Assembly (NCBI GenBank): GCA_016946835.1 | Contig: JACVTC010000478.1 | Coordinates: 1 to 24,671, forward strand | Direction of reading: 5' to 3' | Length of the DNA: 24,671 nucleotides | Source of the DNA: Neocallimastix lanati (nom. inval.) | Lineage: Eukaryota; Neocallimastigomycota; Neocallimastigomycetes; Neocallimastigales; Neocallimastigaceae | Part shown: positions 9,667 to 17,998 of the stretch, piece after piece | Numbering within the stretch: the stretch's first letter is position 1 | How the letters are laid out: the number at the start of each line of letters is the position of its first letter | The notes under the pieces: generated by a model | Told to the model about the DNA's origin: nothing | The model's database searches: none | The model's input: the letters and a program-made list of their open reading frames with translations, nothing else | Translations under genes and position numbers: made by a program

Positions 9667-9730
9667 AGATTCTAATTTATTATAAACTTAATAGAAATTT
9701 TTAGATTCCAATTTATTATAAACTTAATAG
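9667..9730. repeat. Short direct repeat downstream of the minus-strand chitin-binding gene
   Basis: A 28-bp unit, AGATTCTAATTTATTATAAA plus CTTAATAG, occurs at 9667-9694 and again at 9703-9730 with one change. The period is 36 bp. It lies just beyond the 3' end of the gene at 9741-10244, in its likely 3' untranslated region. Confidence 0.9.
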
Positions 9731-9740
9731 TAAGTTTTAA

Positions 9741-10244
9741 CTAATAATTACCAACATTTACCGTATCTTGATTGGCATCCAGAATCACAGTAGACACTAG
9801 TTTACCACAATATCCATATTTACTACAATAATAATTACGTTTACACAAATATATTCCATCCTTCTTAGAGCCACACTTATCACTAGATAATATAGTTGGC
9901 ATACTTTGTTTTTTTGAAGTAGTTTTTGTTTTTTTCTGTTTTTCTTCCAATTCTCTTCTAATGTCGTCATAAATAGGATTGGTTTCCATTTCTTTTCTCA
10001 TTTCATCATAGATTGGATTAGTTTCCAATTCTTTTCTCATATCATCATAGATAGGGCTATTTTCCATTTCTTTTCTCATGTTCTCAAAAATTTTTGAATT
10101 AAAGTCACTATCCGAATATGATTTTTTAGTTAATTTATTTTTATATTCTTCATTAAAGTTACCTTCAGCATTAGATGGTAAGTTAATACAATAAATAGTA
10201 TTAATAGCTAATAGAAATGAAAATAAAAACTTTAAAAAGTTCAT
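9741..10244 (-). CDS. Small secreted repeat protein with a C-terminal CBM18 module, frameshifted at the end
   Basis: The 167-residue frame has a signal peptide (about 1-19). Charged 13-residue repeats follow at 56-68, 69-81 and 82-94 (MRKE-M/L-E-N/T-x-PIYD-D/E), with a partial fourth at 95-101. A Lys/Thr linker leads to the start of a chitin-binding module at Cys124 (CSKYGYCG at 140-147). The last 20 residues as read have no Cys. In the other frame, from about 9803 leftwards, the DNA reads YCDSGCQSRYGKCW and then TAA (9748-9750), the exact expected end of a CBM18 module. A single-base indel near 9800-9803, beside a short A run on the coding strand, therefore breaks the gene or is a read error. 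Expected role: an extracellular or cell-wall chitin-binding protein with an acidic/basic repeat stalk. Start is the Met with the signal peptide. Confidence 0.85.
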   Translation of the reverse strand: MNFLKFLFSFLLAINTIYCINLPSNAEGNFNEEYKNKLTKKSYSDSDFNSKIFENMRKEMENSPIYDDMRKELETNPIYDEMRKEMETNPIYDDIRRELEEKQKKTKTTSKKQSMPTILSSDKCGSKKDGIYLCKRNYYCSKYGYCGKLVSTVILDANQDTVNVGNY

Positions 10245-11319
10245 TTTTATTAATAACTTTATTTTATATTTTTATTTTTATATTTATTTTTTTTTTTTTT
10301 AAATTTTTAAATGATAAATTTCATAATTTTCATTTTAAATTAATTTTTATCCTAAAGTATGTAATACTTCAGAGTTTTTAAATTTTACAAAAGAAAGTTA
10401 TATACTCAAACTAATTTATTATTATTTATTATATGAATGTTATATATTTTTTAAATGATACATATAGTATTTTTACTTTTAAAAAAATTTACCTATTTAA
10501 ATTTAAAAAAAAAAAAAAGCCGATAACGATATATTTATATTTATTATAATTTATATTCAATTTTATTTTTCTTTTAATATATCTAATTGTTATTTTTTTT
10601 TTTTTTTTTTTTTTGGAAATAAATTCATATTTATTGATTTATAGATATAAATTTATTATTATTTTGAATTTAATTATTTAATTTCTTGTTCATGTTATAT
10701 AGTTTATTATATAAGTAAAGGATCTTTTTAAATTTATATAAACTATATTATATATAATTGAATAAAGAATAATTCAGAGTTATTAATATTTAAAATCGTA
10801 ATTATCTAAAATTATTTATATTATTTAATTAAAAAATAGCAACACATATTTAGTAAAGTTTTCTTTCTAGTTATCAAAACTCCGCTATGTATTTGCAATT
10901 ATAAAAGTGTTATATTAGTTATAAATGTATTCTTTGATAAACATATAATACTAAACTTTGAAATGCAAATTTAAATTTAATCTATACTAAATAAATTATA
11001 TTTATTTTAACAAAATATTGAATCATTTCAGTAAATATTTATTTTATATTAATACTAAAGATTTGAAATTTCCTTTGTTTAGCGATTGTATATTAAAAAT
11101 TTTGCTTTTATTAATTTTATATTTTTGTTTATTTAAATATTTATGTAAATATTTTATTAAATTTAACTTATTTATAATATTTATTAGAGTATTATTTAAA
11201 TTGTTTATCAATTCTTGTCATTAAATAGTTTGTAATAAATTTTAATAAAGCTTTATAAGTGACTTAATGATATGTTACTTTTCTATTTATATATTTGTTA
11301 GAATATTTAATTATTAATA
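10245..11319. other. AT-rich intergenic region, no gene seen
   Basis: About 1.1 kb between the start of the minus-strand chitin-binding gene and the 3' end of the next minus-strand gene. It holds a poly-A tract near 10505-10518, a poly-T tract near 10592-10614 and a slightly less AT-rich stretch at 10850-10960 with no protein-like frame. The promoter of the 9741-10244 gene should lie at the left edge. Confidence 0.65.
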
Positions 11320-12021
11320 TTAAAATATTAATAATAATAATATAACTAAAAAAATTAATAAAGAAGCATCGATATTAATATGACTAGCATTACTTGTAAC
11401 ATGTAGATATTGACTTTTTTTAGATTCTAAAATTGAAATATATTGATTTACTAAATTTAACTCATTATAATTAAAATTTCCAGTAGTATAGGTTGAATTT
11501 TCAAAAACTGTAAATTGGTCAATACTTATATTATTAAAAATTTCGAGTAATGATTCGGTACATTTTTTAGATTTACATTGATCTAGTAGAACATTAATAC
11601 TGCCACCTTTTGTCATCATAGACAAAGAATATGGACATAATTCACCTTTTTCATTTGTTTGACAGAATATTTTATTACTTTGCTGATAAGTTTTAATTAT
11701 AGCGGGATGAAAAATTTCTTTAAATTCAGGAATATTTTGGCAACTTGGAAAATATTTTAATGGATCACTAAAAAATATTTTACATTTTTCAGATTCTGTA
11801 TCTGAAAAAGAATTTTTATAATTAACTAGGGTTATATCAGACATACATTTATTATAATATTCAGAAATTTCGTATTCCGTCCTACATTCCTTACTTAAAT
11901 TGTTCAAGAACGCTTCTTCATTGTAAATTACATCTCTTTTGATTAATTTCAAAAAATTAATGGAATTAGCAAAAAATAAAGTAGAAATAGTTAATGATAA
12001 TAATAAATCAATAAATTTCAT
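11320..12021 (-). CDS. Secreted Cys-rich protein with probable GPI anchor signal
   Basis: This is an intact 233-residue frame. Residues 1-19 are a classic signal peptide ending ANS. The mature part has eight Cys (KEC, NKC, EKC, PSC, FCQ, LCP, DQC, KKC), which suggests four disulfides. N-glycosylation sequons occur at NNIS, ENST and SNAS. The last 20 residues (about 214-233) are a hydrophobic tail ending at the stop, preceded by small residues (SNASH). This is the layout of a GPI attachment signal; a C-terminal membrane helix is the alternative. I do not recognise the family. It looks like one of the many fungal surface proteins of unknown role. Codon use and AT content match the host style. 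No frame damage is seen, unlike most other host-type genes in this window. Confidence 0.85.
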   Translation of the reverse strand: MKFIDLLLSLTISTLFFANSINFLKLIKRDVIYNEEAFLNNLSKECRTEYEISEYYNKCMSDITLVNYKNSFSDTESEKCKIFFSDPLKYFPSCQNIPEFKEIFHPAIIKTYQQSNKIFCQTNEKGELCPYSLSMMTKGGSINVLLDQCKSKKCTESLLEIFNNISIDQFTVFENSTYTTGNFNYNELNLVNQYISILESKKSQYLHVTSNASHINIDASLLIFLVILLLLIF

Positions 12022-12391
12022 TTTTATTTATTAAATTAATTTAGATAATTAAAATAAAATATATTTTATTAAGTATTATTTAATTAACAAAATATTTAAT
12101 ATTTTTTTGGTTACTAAAAAATAAAAATATCATTTTATTAAATAAACTTTGAACTAAAGAATTATACTATATGTAATAAAACACTTTTCCAATATATAAA
12201 ATAATTTAATATAGAGATTTATTTTATGATGTCAAAGATATGTAAAAAAATACAAAAAATATATATATAAATTATATATATATTTTATGTATTTTTAATT
12301 TTTAATTAAAATTTATCCATATATAAATATATTAATTTAAGTAATTTATATAATTTTTGTAATTTTAAATTATAATTAAAATGTTTTAATA
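12022..12391. other. AT-rich region upstream of the minus-strand secreted gene
   Basis: About 370 bp with no coding signal. It separates the start of the GPI-type gene from the retroelement target site and should contain that gene's promoter. Confidence 0.6.
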
Positions 12392-12396
12392 TCATT
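12392..12396. repeat. Target site duplication, left copy (TCATT)
   Basis: TCATT directly precedes the left LTR and is repeated at 17528-17532 directly after the right LTR. Five base pairs is the usual duplication for LTR elements. Confidence 0.93.
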
Positions 12397-12635
12397 TGTT
12401 AAAAAGTAAAAGATTCGTTTTATTTATGTTTATAGAAAATGTAAATCTAATTTCATCTGTTTTATTAAAAAGAGTTATTATTGAAGAATTTTATATTATA
12501 AAATATTTATAGTTATTTTATTTAGGTTACACAAATATATTATTGGTCTTATACTTGACAATATATATATTAAAATATATCACAAAACTCCTTAATATTA
12601 TATATGTAAAAAAATTCAATATTTATATTTTAACA
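12397..12635 (-). repeat. LTR, left copy (3' LTR in element sense)
   Basis: 239 bp, TGTTAAAAAG to TTTTAACA on the plus strand. It differs from the right copy by C/G in AGATTCG versus AGATTGG, one A in TTAAAAAGAG versus TTAAAAGAG, and A/C before TTCAATATT. Confidence 0.95.
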
Positions 12636-12647
12636 CTCCCCCTCAAG
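12636..12647 (-). other. Polypurine tract of the LTR element
   Basis: On the minus strand this reads CTTGAGGGGGAG and is followed at once by TGTTA of the LTR. It is the usual plus-strand primer site and closely resembles the GAGGGGGAG-TGTTA junction common in copia-type elements. It fixes the orientation of the element. Confidence 0.85.
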
Positions 12648-12673
12648 TCTAGCTTTCTATGAAGTTAGACTTG
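12644..12673. repeat. Inverted repeat beside the polypurine tract
   Basis: CAAGTCTA at 12644-12651 and TAGACTTG at 12666-12673 form a perfect 8-bp stem with a 14-base loop and overlap the end of the polypurine tract. It could fold in the element RNA. Confidence 0.8.
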
Positions 12674-12712
12674 AATTAAGAGTTGCAGCGGAAATAATTA
12701 TTCCTCATTTAA

Positions 12713-12910
12713 TGCTTTACAAATAAATGTGTGGATACTAGATGTGTATTTAATGAAAACCGAGATATCAAACTTTGTATAGATGGACATTGTGGTAGAT
12801 TTGTAGGAGATCCTTGAACCAATGAAGATGAATATGCAAAGGATATTGTGATGAAGAATGCATCTTACCTAAACAACCAGAGAGGGAAACTGACACTGAA
12901 CATAATCTTG

Positions 12911-12946
<36 letters not shown>

Positions 12947-13210
12947 GTATTCTAGGATTTTTGATTATAATTGTGTTCATTGTATTTTGTATGCTCGTTA
13001 TAACTCCAATACTAAAGCTAGTGATACTAAATCTTATAAGCAATTTAATTATATTCGGTGTTTAATATTAATATATTATAATTTTGTATAATACTATATA
13101 ATATATATCGAATAAAATGATTTGGCTGATTTACAACAAAAAGAAAATAATTATTTAAGATAACATCAAGGATTGTTTATAAATTGTGAATCAAAGATAT
13201 AGATACTTAA
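12713..13210 (+). pseudogene. Fragment of a Cys-rich single-pass membrane protein gene inside the element
   Basis: On the plus strand, antisense to the element, one frame from 12713 reads a Cys-rich ectodomain (NKCVDTRCVF, then CIDGHCGRFVGDP) to a TGA. Another frame continues it with KGYCDEECILPKQPERETD. A run of about 35 T (12911-12945) interrupts it. Beyond that comes a clear membrane helix (FGILGFLIIIVFIVFCMLVI, about 12945-13004). A frame change then leads to a polar tail (NTKASDTKSYKQFNYIRC), and a further piece (DLADLQQKENNYLR) lies near 13120-13160. Taken together this is a decayed type I membrane protein with a cytoplasmic tail. The family is unknown. There are several stops and frame changes. 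Confidence 0.65.
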
Positions 13211-13229
13211 AAAGGTATTTTTTTTTCAG

Positions 13230-13601
13230 ATTGCTATAATAGAAATGAGCATACTAGTATGAAATTTGTTCCAAACAATAGAGATAACCCTGATGACTTT
13301 GACATTAAAGGTTATGTTAATATTAAAAGTAATAAATGTTATTTTACAAGCAACAGAAGTGGTAATTACATCTTACAATCAACCGATTGAATTTAACCGA
13401 GTTCGTTATTATGATTGAGTTGTTTATCAAGATCCTACTAGCAAGACTAATGTTGAAATACCCTTGACTGAATATGGTTGTTGTACAATCGTAAGGGATG
13501 ATAAAGATACCAAATGGATAGAAAATCTTCTTCATCATATACAAATTAACCAAATTAATTTGATATCTAAGTCAAAATCAAAAATTTTAAGATTTAGTTA
13601 A
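13230..13601 (+). pseudogene. Exon-like fragment of an unknown host gene inside the element
   Basis: A strong 3' splice site, a T run followed by CAG ending at 13229, precedes a protein-like frame (DCYNRNEHTSMKFVPNNRDN and onwards, KGYVNIKSNKCYFTSNRSGN). It meets TGA after STD and continues after an in-frame or shifted stop as VVYQDPTSKTNVEIPLTEYG and IVRDDKDTKWIENLLHH, to TAA at 13599-13601. The product would be an extracellular-type sequence of unknown family. The orientation is opposite to the element. The retained splice acceptor means this piece was not copied from spliced sense mRNA. Confidence 0.6.
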
Positions 13602-13612
13602 TTTCTTTAGTC

Positions 13613-13646
<34 letters not shown>

Positions 13647-14148
13647 AAATTTAAAGAACTACACTCATTAAACTGTAATAATTAATATTTTTTGTTTCGT
13701 TTTTATGATTATTATTTATATATCTATTACAAGTATTATTAAATATTCTAATAAATCTTTATTTCTACAAAATTTTTTATTTCAACTTTTACATTCATAA
13801 AAAAATTGTGTTTCCCTAAATTTATATTCATTATTAATATCTACTTCATTGTCTACCAAGAATACAATTAAACTTTTGTTTCCTTATAGTCTGTTGTTCT
13901 ACGACTATTAAAATTAGTTTCGGTTTAGAAAACATCAGAATTTTATTCCATGTTGACACATGAACCATCACTTCAGGAAATTGAATAACTAACTTGAGAT
14001 TGATAATTATTTTGTAAAATCTGAACTGATAATTACGTTTAAAGTCATTATTTGAATTAGTCAAATTATCGTGCAATCCACCTACTGAATAGTTTGGTTT
14101 TGGGCTAACATAATTTAATGAGCAGTATGAAAAATCGATGTTACCGTT

Positions 14149-14400
14149 TTACATAAATGATTTTTTTATTAGGATAAATCCAATAATAGTAACTAAGGCA
14201 AGTACACTTGTACCATACAAAGAGATAATAACAGCATTATTTGTTTCTTCAGTTGTAATATCGGCTGTACTTTCATTTGTTAAAATTTTTGATTTATTAT
14301 TACCGATTTAACCATTATTATTGCCATTATTATTGTCATTATCATTATTGTTGACAATATTATCTCCATTAGTTTTGTTTCTTTTATTTCATGATATTAT
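14149..14400 (-). pseudogene. C-terminal fragment of a type I membrane protein inside the element
   Basis: On the minus strand the frame is open from 14307 down to a stop at 14149-14151. It reads a Thr/Glu-rich stalk (TNESTADITTEETNN), a membrane helix (AVIISLYGTSVLALVTIIGF) and a short basic end (IKKSFM). Above an in-frame TAA at 14308-14310 the same frame gives an Asn/Asp-rich low-complexity stretch from AAT repeats. It is the membrane end of a surface protein and runs in the sense of the element. Confidence 0.6.
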
Positions 14401-14499
14401 TACAGATATATTAAAGATTATTTGTTTTTATCTTTAAGAATATTTATAACAAATATTCTGGCATTTCAATTAAAATGAAAACATTATATATTACTGATG

Positions 14500-15250
14500 G
14501 AACAAAAATTCTATTATTCAAATTATTTAGATAGTTATAGTATTCTCTTCTATTCTGTTACATTACCTATTAATTCAATTTATTTAGAAAATGAAAATGG
14601 TGCTCTATTTAATTCTATTATTCATCAAATTTTTTCTTGTTGAACTTAAAATACAAATTGAAAATTATCAAAAAAAAATTTCAGAGTAGCATATTTAAAT
14701 TCAGAACCAGATACTTCAAAGATTTTTCTGATATTACTCAAGTTAAAGCTACTGTAGGTTCTCAATTAAATTCTGAAGGTAATAATTAGCAGAACAAATT
14801 CAAATGAAGTATAAAGATATAGTCTTTGATGTTCCAGATTCCTCAACTGATTATAAAGATATTCTTACTCCAATTAGTCATTATGAACTTACTATTTCCG
14901 ATTCTAAAGCTCTTAAAGAGTTATTAAAATATAATAATATTAAAGCTAGTTGTTCTGGTGCTTTCTATGATAAAGATGGAATTAATTCAATGTATTTATT
15001 TATACCATTTGTTGATAGTGCTGTTGCTTCTTTTCTGGTCATTTTTGGATTAATTGGACTACTTATGATGTTGTTAATGTTTACATTTGGATTAATATAT
15101 AAATTATTGTTTATATTTACATTATTTTTTTTTTTAATAATAAATTACTTGAATTATTGGATATTAAATCTAAATCAATTGAAGAAGCAAAACATTGTTC
15201 TTATTTTCTATTTCTTCATTTATTTTTCTTTTTTCATCAATATTTGCTAA
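14500..15250 (+). pseudogene. Broken multi-pass or anchored membrane protein gene inside the element
   Basis: Plus-strand pieces in changing frames line up as one decayed gene. A strand-rich piece lies near 14520-14640 (YSVTLPINSIYLENENGALF). Another runs from about 14685 (RVAYLNSEPDTSK, then SDITQVKATVGSQLNSEGNN). The longest open part is 14804-15250, in whose frame AEQIQ precedes the Met. It has a polar domain to about residue 66, then a hydrophobic segment (SAVASFLVIFGLIGLLMMLL) and further hydrophobic, probably partly random, sequence. The TAG before AEQIQ and earlier frame changes break it. I cannot name the family; a receptor or surface protein is likely from the layout. Confidence 0.55.
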
Positions 15251-15347
15251 AAATGAGCTAATTCTTGATTTTGTTCTTTGATCTTTTGAGAGATGATCAC
15301 ATTATCTAAGATCTTTTGTTGTATTAATTTTTTTTTTGCATTTTCAG

Positions 15348-15422
15348 TTTCAAATGGAAATTGTACATGATCGACGTTATTTAGATCCATCCTACAATGA
15401 GAGCGAAGCCATAATTGATTCT
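15348..15422 (+). pseudogene. Isolated 75-bp exon flanked by intact splice sites
   Basis: A pyrimidine-rich tract ending TTTTCAG (to 15347) is followed by 25 uninterrupted codons (beginning FQMEIVHDRRYLDPSYNESE) and then a consensus donor GTAAGT at 15423-15428. The stretch is richer in G/C than its surroundings. This is a host exon in the element, antisense to the element transcript. The protein is not recognised. Confidence 0.65.
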
Positions 15423-15428
15423 GTAAGT

Positions 15429-16437
15429 GGTTTGCATTTTGATTAAATTTAAAGTTGTTTGTTTGTCTAATTATGAAATTAAACTTTGATTTAAATTATA
15501 ATTATTATTTAAATTAGTACTTATTTAATTTATGCTATTTATCCGTTATAGTTGTTTCAATATTACTATTATTACAATTATTTTCAGAACAAAATAATAT
15601 AAAATAATTATTAACTAAAATAATAAGAGATAGTTTAAAAACTAGACTTTTAATTAATTAATTATTAAGTACTGATTTTTAAACTCTAAATTAAAAATTT
15701 AAAAAAAAAATATATATATATAAAAACTTTTTTTTTTTTTTTTTTTTTTTTTGAATTAAAATAAATAAACACTTTTTATTGCTTTATATAAATACTTCTT
15801 TAATATTAATTGTTTTTTTTTTTATATATATTCTTTATAAATTAATTTATTTTAAATTATTTTTTCCAACTTTTAATCTATATTTCTCTTTTCGCTTTTT
15901 TTTTTTTTTATTATTTATAAATATATATATATTTTTTATATTTATTGTTATTATTATTATTATAATTTTTATTACTTTGAATATAAATTTTAAAACAAAT
16001 TTATATTTTATTTTTATTTCTTTATTTTAAATTTAAGAAATTTATTTTTATTTAATGATATTTTTTATTAAATGTATTCTATGTAGATATGTATAAATCT
16101 TTCAAATTAATTTCTATTATTTATAAACATTCTTTTGTATTTACTAATTTTTATAAGTTTTTATTTTAGGTTCGATATTATTATAAATTACATTTTATAA
16201 AAAATATACAGCCTATATTCTTATAAAAATATATAACTTTATTGTAGAAACTGAAATTTTTTTTTTTTTTAAAATAAATATATTAATAATACAATTTAAA
16301 GATTACAATGAGATAATGTCATACTTACAAGTTATGAAATCTTTTTCATATATATATATATTAATTATAAATATGTTTTTTTTTTTTTTTTTAATTTTAA
16401 TTATTCAAATTATTCAAATATAAAATCCAATTATAAT
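15429..16437. other. AT-rich interior of the element, no gene seen
   Basis: About 1 kb with poly-T runs near 15728-15752 and 16256-16271 and TA-rich tracts. The frame at 15779-16030 is Phe/Ile/Tyr low complexity, and I do not support it. Confidence 0.6.
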
Positions 16438-16624
16438 ATTTTTATTTTATTTTATTTTATTTTATTTTATTTTATTTTATTTTATTTTATTATATTCAAT
16501 CTGTATTTTATATTAATAATTCAACTATTTATTTTATTTTATTTTATTTTATTTTATTCAATCTGTACTTATATTTATATTTCAGCTATTTATTTTATTT
16601 TATTTTATTTTATTTTATTTTATT
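16438..16624. repeat. TTTTA microsatellite in a higher-order repeat
   Basis: Three blocks of TTTTA (about 16438-16491, 16527-16557 and 16588-16624) are separated by related spacers. The spacers begin ATTCAATCTGTA and end TTCAACTATT or TTCAGCTATT. The spacer plus block therefore forms a larger repeat of about 60 bp. Confidence 0.9.
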
Positions 16625-16658
16625 AATAATGTTAATATTCAACTATTTTTAAAATAGC

Positions 16659-16756
16659 GCTGACTTTTCAGCTCTTTATTATAACGCTGACAATATTCAG
16701 CTCTTTATAATAACGCTGACTTCTCAGCTTTTTTTAATTATGCTGACCTTTTCAGC
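16659..16756. repeat. Four tandem mini-hairpins with conserved GCTGA/TCAGC stem
   Basis: Four copies at 16659-16672, 16686-16701, 16715-16728 and 16742-16756 each read GCTGA, a 4-6 base loop, then TCAGC. The stems are identical and perfectly complementary; the loops (CTTT, CAATAT, CTTC, CCTTT) vary in sequence and length. Copies are 27-29 bp apart with AT-rich linkers. In element sense they lie about 0.5-0.6 kb after the 5' LTR, within its untranslated leader. Confidence 0.88.
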
Positions 16757-17275
16757 TCTTTATTATTATTATTTTTTTTTTTTTTAATTTATCTTATAAT
16801 TATTATTTTTATGAAAACCGATTCTTATTCTATATATATTTTAAATATTTTCATTTTATAATATTTTATCTGTTTTTTTTTTATTTCTTTTTTATCGTAA
16901 TATAAATATAAATGTGTACAGATAATGATATTTGTTCTTATTCATATATTTTTATTTTTTATTATTTTTATTCCTAATATTTAATGAATTCAATAAATAA
17001 TATATAATAATTGATACTTATTTTCAAAAATAATTAAAATTTGTATATATCATAAATATTTTAAATTTATGTTTTATAAATATTTTAAATTTTATATTAC
17101 AAAATTGTTGATTTGTACATGTTAAGTTTTGTATATTTTTAATTATTATTGTAATTAATTTATTTTACAATAAGAATTTAAAATATTAATTAATAACTTT
17201 AGTTCAAAATAATTGTTAAATTTATTTATATAATTATCTAATACTTAACTTAATGTTCACTCAATCTGGTGAGAT
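16757..17275. other. AT-rich 5' leader of the element (minus strand), no gene seen
   Basis: About 520 bp between the hairpin cluster and the primer site, without coding signal. A perfect 6-bp stem CAATCT/AGATTG with loop GGTG lies at 17262-17277, next to the primer site. Confidence 0.6.
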
Positions 17276-17289
17276 TGAAACTCTTAATC
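17276..17289 (-). other. Candidate primer binding site, tRNA-Lys(CUU) anticodon-arm type
   Basis: Directly next to the element's 5' LTR (minus-strand sense), the plus strand reads TGAAACTCTTAATC. The last ten bases match the anticodon arm of eukaryotic tRNA-Lys(CUU), which contains ACTCTTAATC (tRNA sequence from general knowledge). The minus-strand RNA would therefore pair with a 5' half of that tRNA ending just after the anticodon loop, as in the half-tRNA priming known for Drosophila copia. No TGG, the usual start of a site pairing with a tRNA CCA end, is present here. Confidence 0.5.
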
Positions 17290-17527
17290 TGTTAAAAAGT
17301 AAAAGATTGGTTTTATTTATGTTTATAGAAAATGTAAATCTAATTTCATCTGTTTTATTAAAAGAGTTATTATTGAAGAATTTTATATTATAAAATATTT
17401 ATAGTTATTTTATTTAGGTTACACAAATATATTATTGGTCTTATACTTGACAATATATATATTAAAATATATCACAAAACTCCTTAATATTATATATGTA
17501 AAAAACTTCAATATTTATATTTTAACA
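17290..17527 (-). repeat. LTR, right copy (5' LTR in element sense)
   Basis: 238 bp, same ends as the left copy, with two substitutions and one single-base length change between them. Confidence 0.95.
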
Positions 17528-17532
17528 TCATT
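17528..17532. repeat. Target site duplication, right copy (TCATT)
   Basis: Directly follows the CA end of the right LTR and matches 12392-12396. Confidence 0.93.
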
Positions 17533-17998
17533 ACCAAGAATTAAGATAATCCAATAAATAAAAAAAAAAAAAAAAAATTAAAAATTTTTTTAAATGAAGT
17601 ATTAATTTTTTTTTATTATTATTAAAATATTTTTAATATAGATAAAAATAAATTAAACAGATGTATTAATTTTAAAGTGGAAAAAAACCTGTACATATTA
17701 AAAATTTTATTTTTTTTTTTTTAAAAAAAGTTAAAAGTTAATAATGATTAGTGATATAAAAAAAAAAAAAATGTTAAATCTTTTCGAAAACAATATTTTA
17801 AAATAATATTTAATGTATAAATTATATATTTTTATAAATATAATTTTTAAATTTATAATAAAAGAAATTTATAATTTGAACTCTTTATTAGAAAGTTAAA
17901 TAATATTAAACTTTATTTATTTATTTATTTATTTATAAATTGATTTTATAATATAAATAAATATTAAAATACAATTATTTTAAATAAGTTTCATAAAT
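17533..17998. other. AT-rich spacer, no gene seen
   Basis: 466 bp between the retroelement and the next gene remnant. A TTTA microsatellite at about 17915-17935 lies near the expected promoter of the gene at 17999. Confidence 0.6.

Larger units (their letters stand above)
12397..17527 (-). mobile_element. Non-autonomous LTR retrotransposon carrying host gene fragments
   Basis: A 5.13-kb unit is bounded by near-identical direct repeats (12397-12635 and 17290-17527). Both start TG and end CA, and a 5-bp duplication TCATT flanks them. Just inside the left LTR the plus strand reads CTCCCCCTCAAG, so the minus strand has the polypurine tract CTTGAGGGGGAG abutting a TGTTA LTR start. The element is therefore transcribed on the minus strand. 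I find no frame resembling capsid, protease, integrase or reverse transcriptase. The inside is a patchwork of secreted and membrane protein gene fragments, microsatellites and small hairpins. Mobility must have depended on proteins supplied by another element; the PPT context and internal tRNA primer suggest a Ty1/copia-type helper. Three LTR differences in about 238 bp imply a recent insertion. Confidence 0.88.

Noticed and set aside
11018-11224. 68-residue hydrophobic frame on the plus strand
   Set aside because: Starts at TTG, is Phe/Ile/Leu low complexity expected from AT-rich DNA, and has no supporting motif.
12768-13043. Minus-strand frame containing a poly-Lys run
   Set aside because: The Lys run is the antisense of a poly-T tract; the plus strand gives the better protein pattern (Cys-rich domain and membrane helix).
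15779-16030. 83-residue Phe/Ile/Tyr frame
   Set aside because: Pure low complexity from T-rich DNA; no start context or motif.
16659-16756. CRISPR-like array
   Set aside because: Units of 14-16 bp with AT-rich linkers, palindromic, in a eukaryotic retroelement; no spacers or cas genes.
12397-17527. Two unrelated solo LTRs flanking host DNA
   Set aside because: The outer 5-bp sequences match each other (TCATT) and the polypurine tract touches the left LTR, so the whole unit inserted together.
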